Below, in pieces: positions 50,346-58,706 of a stretch of 64,000 bases of DNA. This DNA is from Paenibacillus arenilitoris (GTDB taxonomy: Bacteria > Bacillota > Bacilli > Paenibacillales > Paenibacillaceae): NCBI RefSeq assembly GCF_014705655.1, contig NZ_JACXIY010000014.1:1-64000 (forward strand), written 5' to 3'. Position 1 is the stretch's first letter. Each line of letters starts with the position of its first letter. Both the position numbers and the translations under genes were made by a program. The notes under the pieces are model-generated. The model did no database searches. It had not been told where the DNA came from and worked only from the letters and a program-made list of their open reading frames with translations.

Positions 50346-51857
50346 CTACAAAATAACGCCGTCTTTGAAAATCGCGATTTCCTTGAAGCCGTTGCGCTCG
50401 TTGTTCGTCCGCTCATCCCCCGAAGCAAGCCGGATCAGCTGCTCCCACAGCTCGCCCGTCAGCGTCTCCATCGACTTGTCCTCGAGCAGCGCGCCCGCGT
50501 TGAAGTCGATCCAGTTCCGCTTCCGCGCGGCAAGCTCGCTATTGGTCGCGATCTTCACCGTCGGCACCGGTCCTCCGAACGGCGTTCCCCTCCCCGTCGT
50601 GAACAGGACGATGTGCGCGCCGCCCGCTGACAAAGCCGTCACCGACACGAGGTCGTTGCCCGGCGCCTCCAGCAGGTTGAGCCCGCTGGCCGTAATCCGC
50701 TCGCCGTAAGGCACGACGTCGCGCACGATCGCATGGCCGCCCTTCTGCGTGCAGCCGAGCGACTTCTCCTCCAGCGTGCTGATGCCGCCCGACTTGTTGC
50801 CGGGTGAAGGGTTCTCGTAAATTTCCTGGTCGTGCCGAATAAAATATTGCTTGAAATCGTTGATCAGGTTCACGATCTTGCCGAATACTTGCTCGTCCGC
50901 GGCCCGGTTCATCAAGATCGTCTCCGCCCCGAACATCTCCGGCACCTCGGTCAGTATCGCCGTGCCGCCGGCCGCGATCAGCCGGTCGGACACCGCGCCG
51001 ACGAGCGGATTGGCCGTAATGCCCGACAGCCCGTCCGAGCCGCCGCATTTCAATCCAAGCTTCAGCTTCGATACCGGCACCGGCTGCCGCTCGAACCGCT
51101 CGGCGTAAGCGACGAGCTCGTCGATCAGCTCGAGCGCATCTTCGATTTCGTCCTCCGCCTCCTGCGACTTCAGAAACTTCACGCGCTCCGGGCTATGTTC
51201 GCCGATCGCCAGCTTGAACGAATCGATCTGGTTGTTCTCGCAGCCGAGGCCGATGACCAGCACGCCCGCGGCGTTCGGATGGTTCACGAGCGACGCCAGC
51301 AGCTTCTGCGTATGGACGAGATCGTCGCCGAGCTGCGAGCAGCCGAACGGATGGGCGAAATGGTACACGCCGTCCACGCGCCCCCCGTACGCGGCGTGGG
51401 CTCTTCTCGCCACGATTTCGCATGTTTTGTTAATGCAGCCGACCGTGTTGATGATCCAGATTTCGTTGCGGATGCCGACCTCGCCGTTGTCGCGGACGAA
51501 GCCTTGGAACGTACGCGAGCCGTCAGCTACCGCCGCCGGGCTTCCTTTCTCCCCGAAGGCGGGCTCGTACGCGTAATCGAGAATGCCCTTCAGACCCGTC
51601 CCCATATTATGCGTATGCACCCAGCGGCCGGGCTCCAGATCCTCCTTCGCCACGCCGATCGAATAGCCGAACTTCAGAATATGCTCCCCTTCGCGGACGG
51701 CCTTGGTCAATATTTTATGCCCCTTCGGCACGTCGTCCAGCAGCGTCAGCGAAGTCGACTCCCCGCCTTCCCCGAGCGTCAGCGCATCCCCTTTGGCAAA
51801 AGGCTGCAGCGCCACGACGACATGATCGTTCCCGTGCAATTTCACCCAGCTATTCAT
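50346..51857 (-). CDS. uxaA: Altronate dehydratase
   Basis: 503 residues: an N-terminal SAF domain (about 1-95) and the C-terminal dehydratase with GLGCENNQID, GLKCGGSDGLSG and the cysteine/glycine motif LGCTQKGGHA. This is the full-length UxaA/GarD type. It removes water from D-altronate, yielding 2-keto-3-deoxy-D-gluconate (KDG). The ATG at 51857 overlaps the end of uxaB by 8 bases, so translation is coupled. uxaC (uronate isomerase) is absent from the operon, arguing against a simple galacturonate pathway. Confidence 0.92.
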   Translation of the reverse strand: MNSWVKLHGNDHVVVALQPFAKGDALTLGEGGESTSLTLLDDVPKGHKILTKAVREGEHILKFGYSIGVAKEDLEPGRWVHTHNMGTGLKGILDYAYEPAFGEKGSPAAVADGSRTFQGFVRDNGEVGIRNEIWIINTVGCINKTCEIVARRAHAAYGGRVDGVYHFAHPFGCSQLGDDLVHTQKLLASLVNHPNAAGVLVIGLGCENNQIDSFKLAIGEHSPERVKFLKSQEAEDEIEDALELIDELVAYAERFERQPVPVSKLKLGLKCGGSDGLSGITANPLVGAVSDRLIAAGGTAILTEVPEMFGAETILMNRAADEQVFGKIVNLINDFKQYFIRHDQEIYENPSPGNKSGGISTLEEKSLGCTQKGGHAIVRDVVPYGERITASGLNLLEAPGNDLVSVTALSAGGAHIVLFTTGRGTPFGGPVPTVKIATNSELAARKRNWIDFNAGALLEDKSMETLTGELWEQLIRLASGDERTNNERNGFKEIAIFKDGVIL

Positions 51858-53346
51858 TGGCCGACCGCTCCATTTCCGTCATATTCTTGCTCAGTATCGA
51901 CGGAAGCTCCGGCCATTCCGCAGCCAGATCGCGTCCCCAGACGCTCGCAAGGCCGAGCAGCTTCCCGATCGTCGCTTCAAGCGGCCACTGCCGCTCCTCC
52001 GCCTGCGCCCATACGCCCGCGATCGTCTCCAGCAGGCCGGCGTCGTCGCGCACGGCATACGATGCGCCGCCTAGCGTCTCGCCTACGAAGCCCGCCTCCG
52101 TCCGCTTCACCTTGTAATAGCGCAGCAGGCCGGCGAACCCCCGGACAAGCCCTTGCGGCGCGTCTTCGCCGCCTCCGGCGTAATGCATAAGCGAAGGCAG
52201 CAGCCTCACCTTGAACTTGCTCAGACTGTTCATCGCGATATCGGATAAGCGATGGCGGATGAACGGATTGAGGAACCGCTCGTACACCGCGGCGGCGTAT
52301 TGCTTCAGCTCCTCCTCCGCGATCGGCAGCGACGGAACGATCTCGCGCTCTACCGTGCCGCGAACGAAGGGACCGAGCTCGCCGTGCTCCATCGCCTCCC
52401 GCACCTGCTCGATGCCGTGCAGCAGGCCGATCGGCGTCATGAGCGTATGGGCCCCGTTCAGAATGCGCACCTTCCGCAGCTGGAACGGCTTCAAGTCGCT
52501 CACCCAGTGCACGTTAAGGCCCGCTTTGCGCAGCGGCAGAATCTCCTCGAGCGCAGGCTCCGCTTCGATGGCCCATAGATGATAAGGCTCCGCCGTGCTC
52601 AGCATCGGATCCGCGTAGCCCCATTCGCCGAACCAAGCCTCGGCTTGCTCTCCGCCCGGATACCCCGTTACGATCCGGTCGACCAGCGAATTCAGGAAGC
52701 GGTTATGCCGCGCAACCCACTCCTTGAACGCTTCGGGATAGCCCCAATCGTCGCTGTAGCGAAGCACGCAGCTCCGAAGCTCGTCGCCGTTGCGCTCCAG
52801 CAGCTCGCAGGGCAGGCAGATCAGCCCGCGCGCCGGATCGCCCTTGAAGTGAACGTACCTTCTATACAGCAGCTGCGTCAGCTTGCCCGGGAACGATTGG
52901 ACCGGCTGCCCGTCGGCAAGCTCCTCCGGCCGGTAGGCGAGGCCCGCTTCCGTCGTATTCGATACGACGACGCGCAGATCGGCGCTTTCGGCGAGCGCGA
53001 GGAACCGGTCCCAATCGGAATAAGGATCGAACGCCTCGCGGAACACCGAAATCACTTCCGTCCGCTGTACGCTCTCTCCGTTTTCCAGCCCGCGGATCAC
53101 AAGCGTGTATAAGCCGTCCTGCTCCGCGAGCGCTTCGATCTTCGGCTTGCCCCCGGGACGCGGCTGCGTCACCGCGACGCTCCCTTCGTAAAGCCCCCGC
53201 TTCCTGCACTCGTGCAGCATCCAGTCGAAGAAGCCGCGCAGGAAATTGCCCTCCCCGATTTGCAGCACGGTGACGGGCGCCTGCTTCGTTTGCTCGTATA
53301 AGGAACGCTGCTCTTCCGTCAACCCATTTCGGTTTAACTTGTTCAT
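51850..53346 (-). CDS. uxaB: Tagaturonate reductase (altronate oxidoreductase)
   Basis: 498 residues, mannitol-dehydrogenase family of long-chain polyol dehydrogenases. N-terminal cofactor-binding segment VLQIGEGNFLRGFFDW and the catalytic K-x4-N-x2-H motif in KVRILNGAHTLMTPIG. It reduces D-tagaturonate to D-altronate with NADH. The ATG at 53346 overlaps the stop of the amidohydrolase gene (ATGA), with AAAGGAG 11 bases upstream. The open frame extends upstream into that gene, but this start matches the family length. Confidence 0.93.
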   Translation of the reverse strand: MNKLNRNGLTEEQRSLYEQTKQAPVTVLQIGEGNFLRGFFDWMLHECRKRGLYEGSVAVTQPRPGGKPKIEALAEQDGLYTLVIRGLENGESVQRTEVISVFREAFDPYSDWDRFLALAESADLRVVVSNTTEAGLAYRPEELADGQPVQSFPGKLTQLLYRRYVHFKGDPARGLICLPCELLERNGDELRSCVLRYSDDWGYPEAFKEWVARHNRFLNSLVDRIVTGYPGGEQAEAWFGEWGYADPMLSTAEPYHLWAIEAEPALEEILPLRKAGLNVHWVSDLKPFQLRKVRILNGAHTLMTPIGLLHGIEQVREAMEHGELGPFVRGTVEREIVPSLPIAEEELKQYAAAVYERFLNPFIRHRLSDIAMNSLSKFKVRLLPSLMHYAGGGEDAPQGLVRGFAGLLRYYKVKRTEAGFVGETLGGASYAVRDDAGLLETIAGVWAQAEERQWPLEATIGKLLGLASVWGRDLAAEWPELPSILSKNMTEMERSANE

Positions 53347-54173
53347 ATCCGGTAAAACTCCTTTGCGTTTAGTCCGTATAACCTGCGCTTGTTCTCTTCC
53401 GGCCAATCCGCGGGCAGCGCCGCCTCGAGCACGCTCACCGTCTCGTCGTAGCTTGCCGCGAGCAGGCATACCGGCCAGTCGCTGCCGAACAGAACCCGCT
53501 CCGGCCCGAAGACGTCAAGCGCGTGCCGGATGTAGGCCGTGAAGTCTTCCGGTTTCCAACGCCCGTGATCCGCCTCGGTCACCATGCCCGACAGCTTGCA
53601 ATACAAGCCGGGATGGGCCGCAATCCGTGCCATCTGGCTTCTCCAAGGCTCCATGACGCCTTCCCGGATACGCGGCTTCGCGATGTGATCGATCACCGCG
53701 TGCAAGCCGGGGACACGGTCCAGCAGCTCGGCGACGGGCTCAAGCTGATGCGAGACGACGAGCAGGTCGACCGGAACCTTTTTCTCCGCCAAAAAAGCGA
53801 GCGCTTCCAAAAATGCCGGCTCCAGCACCTTGCCCGCGTCCTGCATCTCCTGGATCATGACGCGAATACCTGCGAATTTCGGATGCTTCGCGAATCGTTC
53901 ATAATGGTCCCGGTAATCGGGATCGCCGGGATCCAGCCACGTCACGACGCCGAGAATCGAATCCGTCCGGTCGCTCAGCGCCAGCAAATAGTCGGATTCG
54001 GCCAGCGTCGCCGCCGCCTGCACGACGATCGTGCCGTCCAGCTGATGCGCCGCCAGATGAGGCGCCAAATCCTCCGGCAGAAAATCCCGGTACAGCGCCG
54101 GGATATCGGGCGTAAGCCACCCGTAATCGCCCCGTTCGATGCTCCAATAATGCTGATGCGCGTCTATTCTCAT
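53343..54173 (-). CDS. Amidohydrolase-fold sugar lactonase
   Basis: 276 residues, COG3618-type TIM-barrel. Metal ligands of the HxH motif in DAHQHYW (His6, His8), VIDHIAKP, and GSDWPVCL near the end. This group hydrolyses L-fucono-, L-rhamnono- and L-galactono-lactones. The ATG at 54173 follows AAAGGTG. First gene of the five-gene operon, divergent from an AraC gene; its stop overlaps the start of uxaB. Confidence 0.88.
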   Translation of the reverse strand: MRIDAHQHYWSIERGDYGWLTPDIPALYRDFLPEDLAPHLAAHQLDGTIVVQAAATLAESDYLLALSDRTDSILGVVTWLDPGDPDYRDHYERFAKHPKFAGIRVMIQEMQDAGKVLEPAFLEALAFLAEKKVPVDLLVVSHQLEPVAELLDRVPGLHAVIDHIAKPRIREGVMEPWRSQMARIAAHPGLYCKLSGMVTEADHGRWKPEDFTAYIRHALDVFGPERVLFGSDWPVCLLAASYDETVSVLEAALPADWPEENKRRLYGLNAKEFYRI

Positions 54174-54215
54174 CGCAATCGCACCTTTCTTCTCGCATTT
54201 CCTTTCATCCTCTTC

Positions 54216-54221
54216 ATTATA
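54216..54221 (-). promoter_or_regulatory. Candidate -10 element of the L-galactose operon
   Basis: TATAAT on the minus strand, 43 bases before the lactonase start. The -35 region is weak, as expected for an AraC-activated promoter. Confidence 0.4.
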
Positions 54222-54262
54222 AAAAACAAGATCGATGCGGGAAATGACCAGAAACCGCATAT

Positions 54263-54291
54263 TTGTACTCTATTTTGATATTTGCTACAAT
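54263..54291 (+). promoter_or_regulatory. Promoter of the divergent AraC gene
   Basis: TTGTAC and TACAAT with a 17-base spacer, 35 bases before the ATG. Confidence 0.55.
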
Positions 54292-54325
54292 CAGGCTGAC
54301 AAATCCGGCAAACGAGGTGCAGGCC

Positions 54326-55183
54326 ATGAACGCTTACCGCAAGCGATTTGACGCGCAGACCGCCTTCCCGTTCGAATGCGTGTACCGCGATACGAAGTCG
54401 GCGCAGAACGAGCTGCCCGACCATGTGCACGATTGGTACGAGCTTGTTTATTTATATAGCGGCCAAGGGACCTTCTTTATCGATCAGACCTTATACCGCG
54501 CGGCGGCCGGCGATATATTCCTCATTCCCGGCAACACGATCCACCGTTCGTTCCCCGACCCGGACGATCCGAAGACCGCGACGGCCCTGTTCTTCAGCGC
54601 GTCCCTCGTGCACGGCCAGCCTCTTGGCGATTCGTTCAGCTACCTCCTCTGCTTCGAGCGGGCGAAGCGCAGGAAGTCGTACAAGCTGTCGGCGTCCGCC
54701 AGGGAGAAGCGGCAGCTCGCCGAGCTGATCGACCGCATCCATGAAGAGGAGACGAAGAAGCTGCCCGGCTGCCGCCAGGCCGTCCTTCTGCTGCTGCAGC
54801 AAATTTTGCTGCTTCTCGGCCGGGCGGTCCCGCCTTCGGGCGAAGAGGCGCCCGCCCCCTCCGCACTCCCCGGCTGGATGACGGGCATCCTGGCCTATAT
54901 CGACGAGCATCCCGGGGAGCCGCTCGGCTTGTCCGAGCTCGCCGCGCGCGCCTCCGTCACGCCAGCCCATTTCTCCCGCGCGTTCAAAAAGCTGACCGGC
55001 ATGAACGTCACCGAGTACGTGGCGACCAAGCGCATCCTCCGGGCCAAGGAGCTGCTCATCGCTTCCGACGAGGCCGTCTCGCAAATCGCCGAGCGGTGCG
55101 GCTTCGAGAGCCTGCCCCATTTTCACCGGACGTTCAAGAAGCTGACCGGCATGACCCCGGCGCATTACAAGAAAAGCGAATAG
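54326..55183 (+). CDS. AraC family regulator of the L-galactose-type operon
   Basis: 285 residues. Cupin sensor (LPDHVHDWYELVYLYSGQGT) and two C-terminal helix-turn-helix motifs (LGLSELAARASVTPAHFSRAF; VSQIAERCGFESLPHFHRTF). Start ATG 54326 with GAGG 8 bases upstream. It is divergent from the sugar-acid operon across a 152-base gap, the usual place for its activator. Confidence 0.9.
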   Translation: MNAYRKRFDAQTAFPFECVYRDTKSAQNELPDHVHDWYELVYLYSGQGTFFIDQTLYRAAAGDIFLIPGNTIHRSFPDPDDPKTATALFFSASLVHGQPLGDSFSYLLCFERAKRRKSYKLSASAREKRQLAELIDRIHEEETKKLPGCRQAVLLLLQQILLLLGRAVPPSGEEAPAPSALPGWMTGILAYIDEHPGEPLGLSELAARASVTPAHFSRAFKKLTGMNVTEYVATKRILRAKELLIASDEAVSQIAERCGFESLPHFHRTFKKLTGMTPAHYKKSE

Positions 55184-55198
55184 CCGGCCGTAAACAAA

Positions 55199-55237
55199 GG
55201 GCTCCCGTACGCGGCAGAATTGCCGCGCCGGGAGCCC
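55199..55237. terminator. Hairpin terminator between AraC and EamA genes
   Basis: GGGCTCCCG / CGGGAGCCC outside and CGCGGCA / TGCCGCG inside. TTTGTTT follows on the minus strand, so it mainly serves the EamA gene. Confidence 0.7.
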
Positions 55238-55268
55238 TAAGTTCAGTCTTCGTAACCGGCGCCGCGCC

Positions 55269-56207
55269 CTACGCCCCGAACAGCCGCATGAGCACGATTC
55301 CCGCGAAGGCAAGCGAAATGCCCGCTACCTCCGTCTTCTTGAATTTCTCCTTTACGACGAATCTCGTGTAGAGCAGGACGATCAAGACGTTAAGCGCCGT
55401 CACGGCGGATACGAGGCCGGCTTTGCCGAGGTCGAACGCCGTCACGATCAGCATCATGCCGAAAGCGTTCGTCGTACCGACGGCAAGGCCGACAAGGAAG
55501 GTACGCCCCGCGCTCCACGCTCCCGTCCCGGCAGCCGCCGCTTCGCCCGCGGCTTGACCCGATATCCGCAGCGCCGCGCCTTCGCGTGCCATGGCGCGGT
55601 CCGCCGCCATGCTCCTTCCTTGCCGCGCGTCGCGCAGCCACCACAGCCCGAAGCAGGAAGCGCCCGTGACGAACATGAAGAACATCGTCGGGAACAGCTC
55701 CGCTTCCGTCATCGTCGACCATTTGCCCGACAGATCGTTGCCCGCGAACAGCAGCATCGCCAGCAACCCCCACTGGGCGCCTTGCAGGTTGCGCAGCGAC
55801 AAGTCGTTCGACATCCGTACGAGCAGCACCCCGCCGACGATGACGACGAACGCGACGAGCTGCATCGCCCGCAGCTCCTCCCGCCACAGCCCGTAAGCGA
55901 CAACGACGACGACGACCGACGGCAGCGCCGTCAGAATGGCGACCAGGGACGCTTTGCCTACCGCAAAGCCCTTGAACATGCTCGCGTTCGCCCCGAACGA
56001 GAACAGGCCCATCTGGATGCCGATCAGCGCGGGCAGCGTCCAGTCGGATGCGAATGCGAGCGCGCACAGCCCGTTGACGATCGCCCCCATCGTGAAGGTG
56101 CCGCACAGCAATAAATTGCGGTTCAGCGGCTGCTGGCTGGTCCAATGGTAGAGAATGCCCCGCAGGCCGAAGCATACTGCCGCAAAAACCGAATACGTAA
56201 GCCACAT
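55269..56207 (-). CDS. EamA/DMT family transporter
   Basis: 312 residues with about ten membrane helices in two EamA halves, interrupted by an Ala/Gly-rich hydrophilic loop (about residues 195-235). Typical DMT pattern: metabolite or sugar transport, direction not predictable. The start is uncertain; the ATG at 56207 places the first helix at the N-terminus, with GGTGG 13 bases upstream. It ends facing the AraC gene, so it could belong to the same sugar system, but it has its own promoter region shared with the acyltransferase. Confidence 0.78.
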   Translation of the reverse strand: MWLTYSVFAAVCFGLRGILYHWTSQQPLNRNLLLCGTFTMGAIVNGLCALAFASDWTLPALIGIQMGLFSFGANASMFKGFAVGKASLVAILTALPSVVVVVVAYGLWREELRAMQLVAFVVIVGGVLLVRMSNDLSLRNLQGAQWGLLAMLLFAGNDLSGKWSTMTEAELFPTMFFMFVTGASCFGLWWLRDARQGRSMAADRAMAREGAALRISGQAAGEAAAAGTGAWSAGRTFLVGLAVGTTNAFGMMLIVTAFDLGKAGLVSAVTALNVLIVLLYTRFVVKEKFKKTEVAGISLAFAGIVLMRLFGA

Positions 56208-56374
56208 GAGTGCAATAAATCCACCTTTCGTCTTGCCGAATCGCTCGATCGCGTTTCCACTAATCATATAGCAACCTCGCCGAAATTACACTCGCGAATC
56301 GCGAAGAGGCGAACTTCCGCTCCGCGCAAGCGATTAAGTGAAAACTTATAAAATTTTTATATTTTAAAAAACGG

Positions 56375-56403
56375 TTGGCTGAAATTGGGAATGCCCGTAT
56401 AAT
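56375..56403 (+). promoter_or_regulatory. Promoter of the acyltransferase gene
   Basis: TTGGCT-N17-TATAAT, about 60 bases before the ATG. Confidence 0.65.
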
Positions 56404-56463
56404 AGCGATAGCCGCGCCGAAATCGGGCGCTGCGCCCATTCCACGAACAGCAAGGGGATTCCA

Positions 56464-57654
56464 ATGGCAAACGCTGCAAAACGGCCGCATCTGCCCGAGC
56501 TCGACCTCGTCCGAGCGTTCGGCATCATCGCGGTCGTCATGATTCACGCCACGTCGTCGATCGTCAACAATTACGACCGCGCGTCGTCTTTTTACCCGAT
56601 TTACGTCTTTTTGAACGTGTTCTCCAAATTCGCGGTGCCCGTTTTTATTTTTTTAAGCGGCTTCGTCCTGTTCTACAACTATATCGACAAGCCGTTCACG
56701 GCGCGGGCGATCGGGGAGTTTTACAAAAAAAGGCTGATGAAGACGGTCATTCCGTTCCTGCTCTTCTCCTTCCTCTACTGGGGCCTGACACGGCTGGCGA
56801 ATTACGGCTTTACCGACATACGGACGTTTATCGGCTATTTCGCGAACGAAAATTTCCTTGAGAAGCTGCTCACCGGCAAGACGTATACGCATCTTTATTT
56901 CGTCGTCATCATTCTGCAATTCTACATACTCGCTCCGCTCCTGCTTTATGCTGTCAAGCGGCTGCCCTGGCTCGGCAAGCACATCGTCTGGCTCGGTCTG
57001 CTCGTCCAGTGGGCGTTCATCTACAAGCTGGCCGACGTCTTCGAATTGAAAAACCGCGGTTCCTACTCGTTTACGTATATGCTGTATTTTGCCGCCGGGG
57101 CGTTTATCGGCATTTATTATTTGAAGCTCGCCGACTGGATCAAAATATCGAAGCAAAGCGCGACGGCCGGCAAAATAACGGCTTGGGCCGTTCTGTGGAC
57201 GCTGTTTCTGTCCGCCAGCTTAACCGAGGTGTACGTATACTACCGATACTACCTGGAAGGCCGGTTCGTGCTCAGCCCGAAGCTGCTCGAGCTGGTGAAC
57301 GAGGTGCACTGCGTCGCGGCGGGGATCGCGCTTATCCAGCTTTCCGCTTGGATCTACGCCGCCTGGAACCGTACGATCGTGAAGGCGCTTATCCATATCG
57401 GGGCCGTTTCGTTCGGCATTTATTTGATCCACCCCATCGTGTTGTACGTATACAGGGAGATTGACGCAGGCGGCAACCCGCTGATCTACCATCTATGGGC
57501 CGCCGGAGGCTTCGTGCTGGCGCTGTGCCTTCCGTGGCTGCTCGTGTCGCTCAGCGCCCGCTTCAGGTGGCATTGGATTTTGTTCGGCCCGTTGCCGGCC
57601 GCGAAGAAGGCGCCTGCCGCTTCCGCGCCCAAGAAGCCTGGCATGGAAGCTTAA
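56464..57654 (+). CDS. Membrane acyltransferase, acyltransferase-3 family
   Basis: 396 residues with about ten membrane helices. N-terminal signature ELDLVRAFGIIAVVMIHA contains the conserved R and H of the family, and FLSGFVLFYNY follows in the next helix. Such proteins transfer acetyl or other acyl groups to cell-surface polysaccharides (OafA, WecH, YiaH types). The C-terminus is Ala/Lys-rich. AAGGGG lies before the ATG. Monocistronic with a good promoter. Confidence 0.88.
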   Translation: MANAAKRPHLPELDLVRAFGIIAVVMIHATSSIVNNYDRASSFYPIYVFLNVFSKFAVPVFIFLSGFVLFYNYIDKPFTARAIGEFYKKRLMKTVIPFLLFSFLYWGLTRLANYGFTDIRTFIGYFANENFLEKLLTGKTYTHLYFVVIILQFYILAPLLLYAVKRLPWLGKHIVWLGLLVQWAFIYKLADVFELKNRGSYSFTYMLYFAAGAFIGIYYLKLADWIKISKQSATAGKITAWAVLWTLFLSASLTEVYVYYRYYLEGRFVLSPKLLELVNEVHCVAAGIALIQLSAWIYAAWNRTIVKALIHIGAVSFGIYLIHPIVLYVYREIDAGGNPLIYHLWAAGGFVLALCLPWLLVSLSARFRWHWILFGPLPAAKKAPAASAPKKPGMEA

Positions 57655-57707
57655 TCAAGCAGCCGTTCGGGCCGCTTTCCCGACCGCGTGCCGTACGTCC
57701 GGGCCGC

Positions 57708-58544
57708 TTACCCGTAAATCGACCGGTACTCGATCGGGGACAGTCCTTCGGACGCACGGAATACGCGGATAAAATAACTCGTCTGCGCGAAGCCGCAGCG
57801 GGCCGCGATTTCCGTCACGGTTAAGGACGTCGTCGAGAGCAGCAGCTTCGCCGCGACGATCCGGCATTCCGCGACGTAACGGTTCGGCGTCTTGCCCATG
57901 ACCTGCCGGAACAGCCGCAGGAAATGATAGGGGCTGTAGCCGGCAAGCTCCGCCATCCGCTCCAGGCTCCACGGCTCCTCGCACCGGCGGCGGATATGGT
58001 CGGCGGCGGCGCGGATCGCGCTTTGCTTCTCCAGCGCCGACGATCCTTCCAGCCGCTCCGAATGCTGCGACAGCTCCACCAATATTTCGTAGAGCAGCGC
58101 CGAGAGGCGCGGCTCGCTGCCCGTCGCGAACGGACTCGCGCACGCATACATTTCCTCCGTAAGCTCCTCGAATCTCTCCCTGGCCGAGAACGTGAACAGC
58201 CATCCCCCGAACGCATCGGCTTCCCGCAGCATCGGCAGCGGCAGCTGCGTATCGAAGTGGATCCAGCGCACGTCCCACGGATCGCCCGCGTTCGCGCCGT
58301 ACTGCTGGAACGCTTGCTTCGGGTACAAGAAGCCGTCCCCCGCCCGGAGCTCCAGCCTCTCCCCGCCGTTCCCGCTTACCGCGTACCCGCTCCCCGAGAA
58401 AATCAAATGCAAATTGTAATGCTTCAGCTGCCCCCGCTCTCTTCGCTCCGCGTGCTGAGGAAACTCGCTGTAACGCCCGAACAGGTCCGGATAGCAGACA
58501 TAATGCGGAAAAACCGGCTTCGGCACGATAAAATGCTGGCGCAA
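57708..58544 (-). CDS. AraC family regulator of the GH42 gene
   Basis: 278 residues: cupin sensor (LHLIFSGSGYAVSGNGGERLELRAGDGFLYP) and two helix-turn-helix motifs (WSLERMAELAGYSPYHFLRLF; VTEIAARCGFAQTSYFIRVF). The TTG at 58544 is chosen because AGGAGGG lies 7 bases upstream; an earlier TTG (58568) lies before that site. Divergent from the beta-galactosidase, with two 17-base direct repeats between them. Confidence 0.88.
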   Translation of the reverse strand: MRQHFIVPKPVFPHYVCYPDLFGRYSEFPQHAERRERGQLKHYNLHLIFSGSGYAVSGNGGERLELRAGDGFLYPKQAFQQYGANAGDPWDVRWIHFDTQLPLPMLREADAFGGWLFTFSARERFEELTEEMYACASPFATGSEPRLSALLYEILVELSQHSERLEGSSALEKQSAIRAAADHIRRRCEEPWSLERMAELAGYSPYHFLRLFRQVMGKTPNRYVAECRIVAAKLLLSTTSLTVTEIAARCGFAQTSYFIRVFRASEGLSPIEYRSIYG

Positions 58545-58595
58545 ACGCTTTCCCTCCTCTTGGCTCAAATTCGCAATTTTGTATTATGAATCGCA

Positions 58596-58633
58596 GGATC
58601 TTATTATTTACTGCCCGGATCTTAGATTTTACT
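58596..58633. promoter_or_regulatory. Tandem operator upstream of GH42, 21-bp period
   Basis: GGATCTTATTATTTACT at 58596-58612 and GGATCTTAGATTTTACT at 58617-58633. The 21-base period equals two helical turns, the geometry used by AraC-type proteins. Confidence 0.6.
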
Positions 58634-58706
58634 ATAAATAATAGCTGCACCAATTCGCAAGATATTCTCATCACCTTATCATAATTGAACTTAGGAGGAG
58701 CATTCC

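Noticed and set aside
48288..54173. Standard galacturonate (uxa) operon
   Set aside because: uxaC is absent, and an AKR, a sugar lactonase and a zinc dehydrogenase are present, which that pathway does not need.
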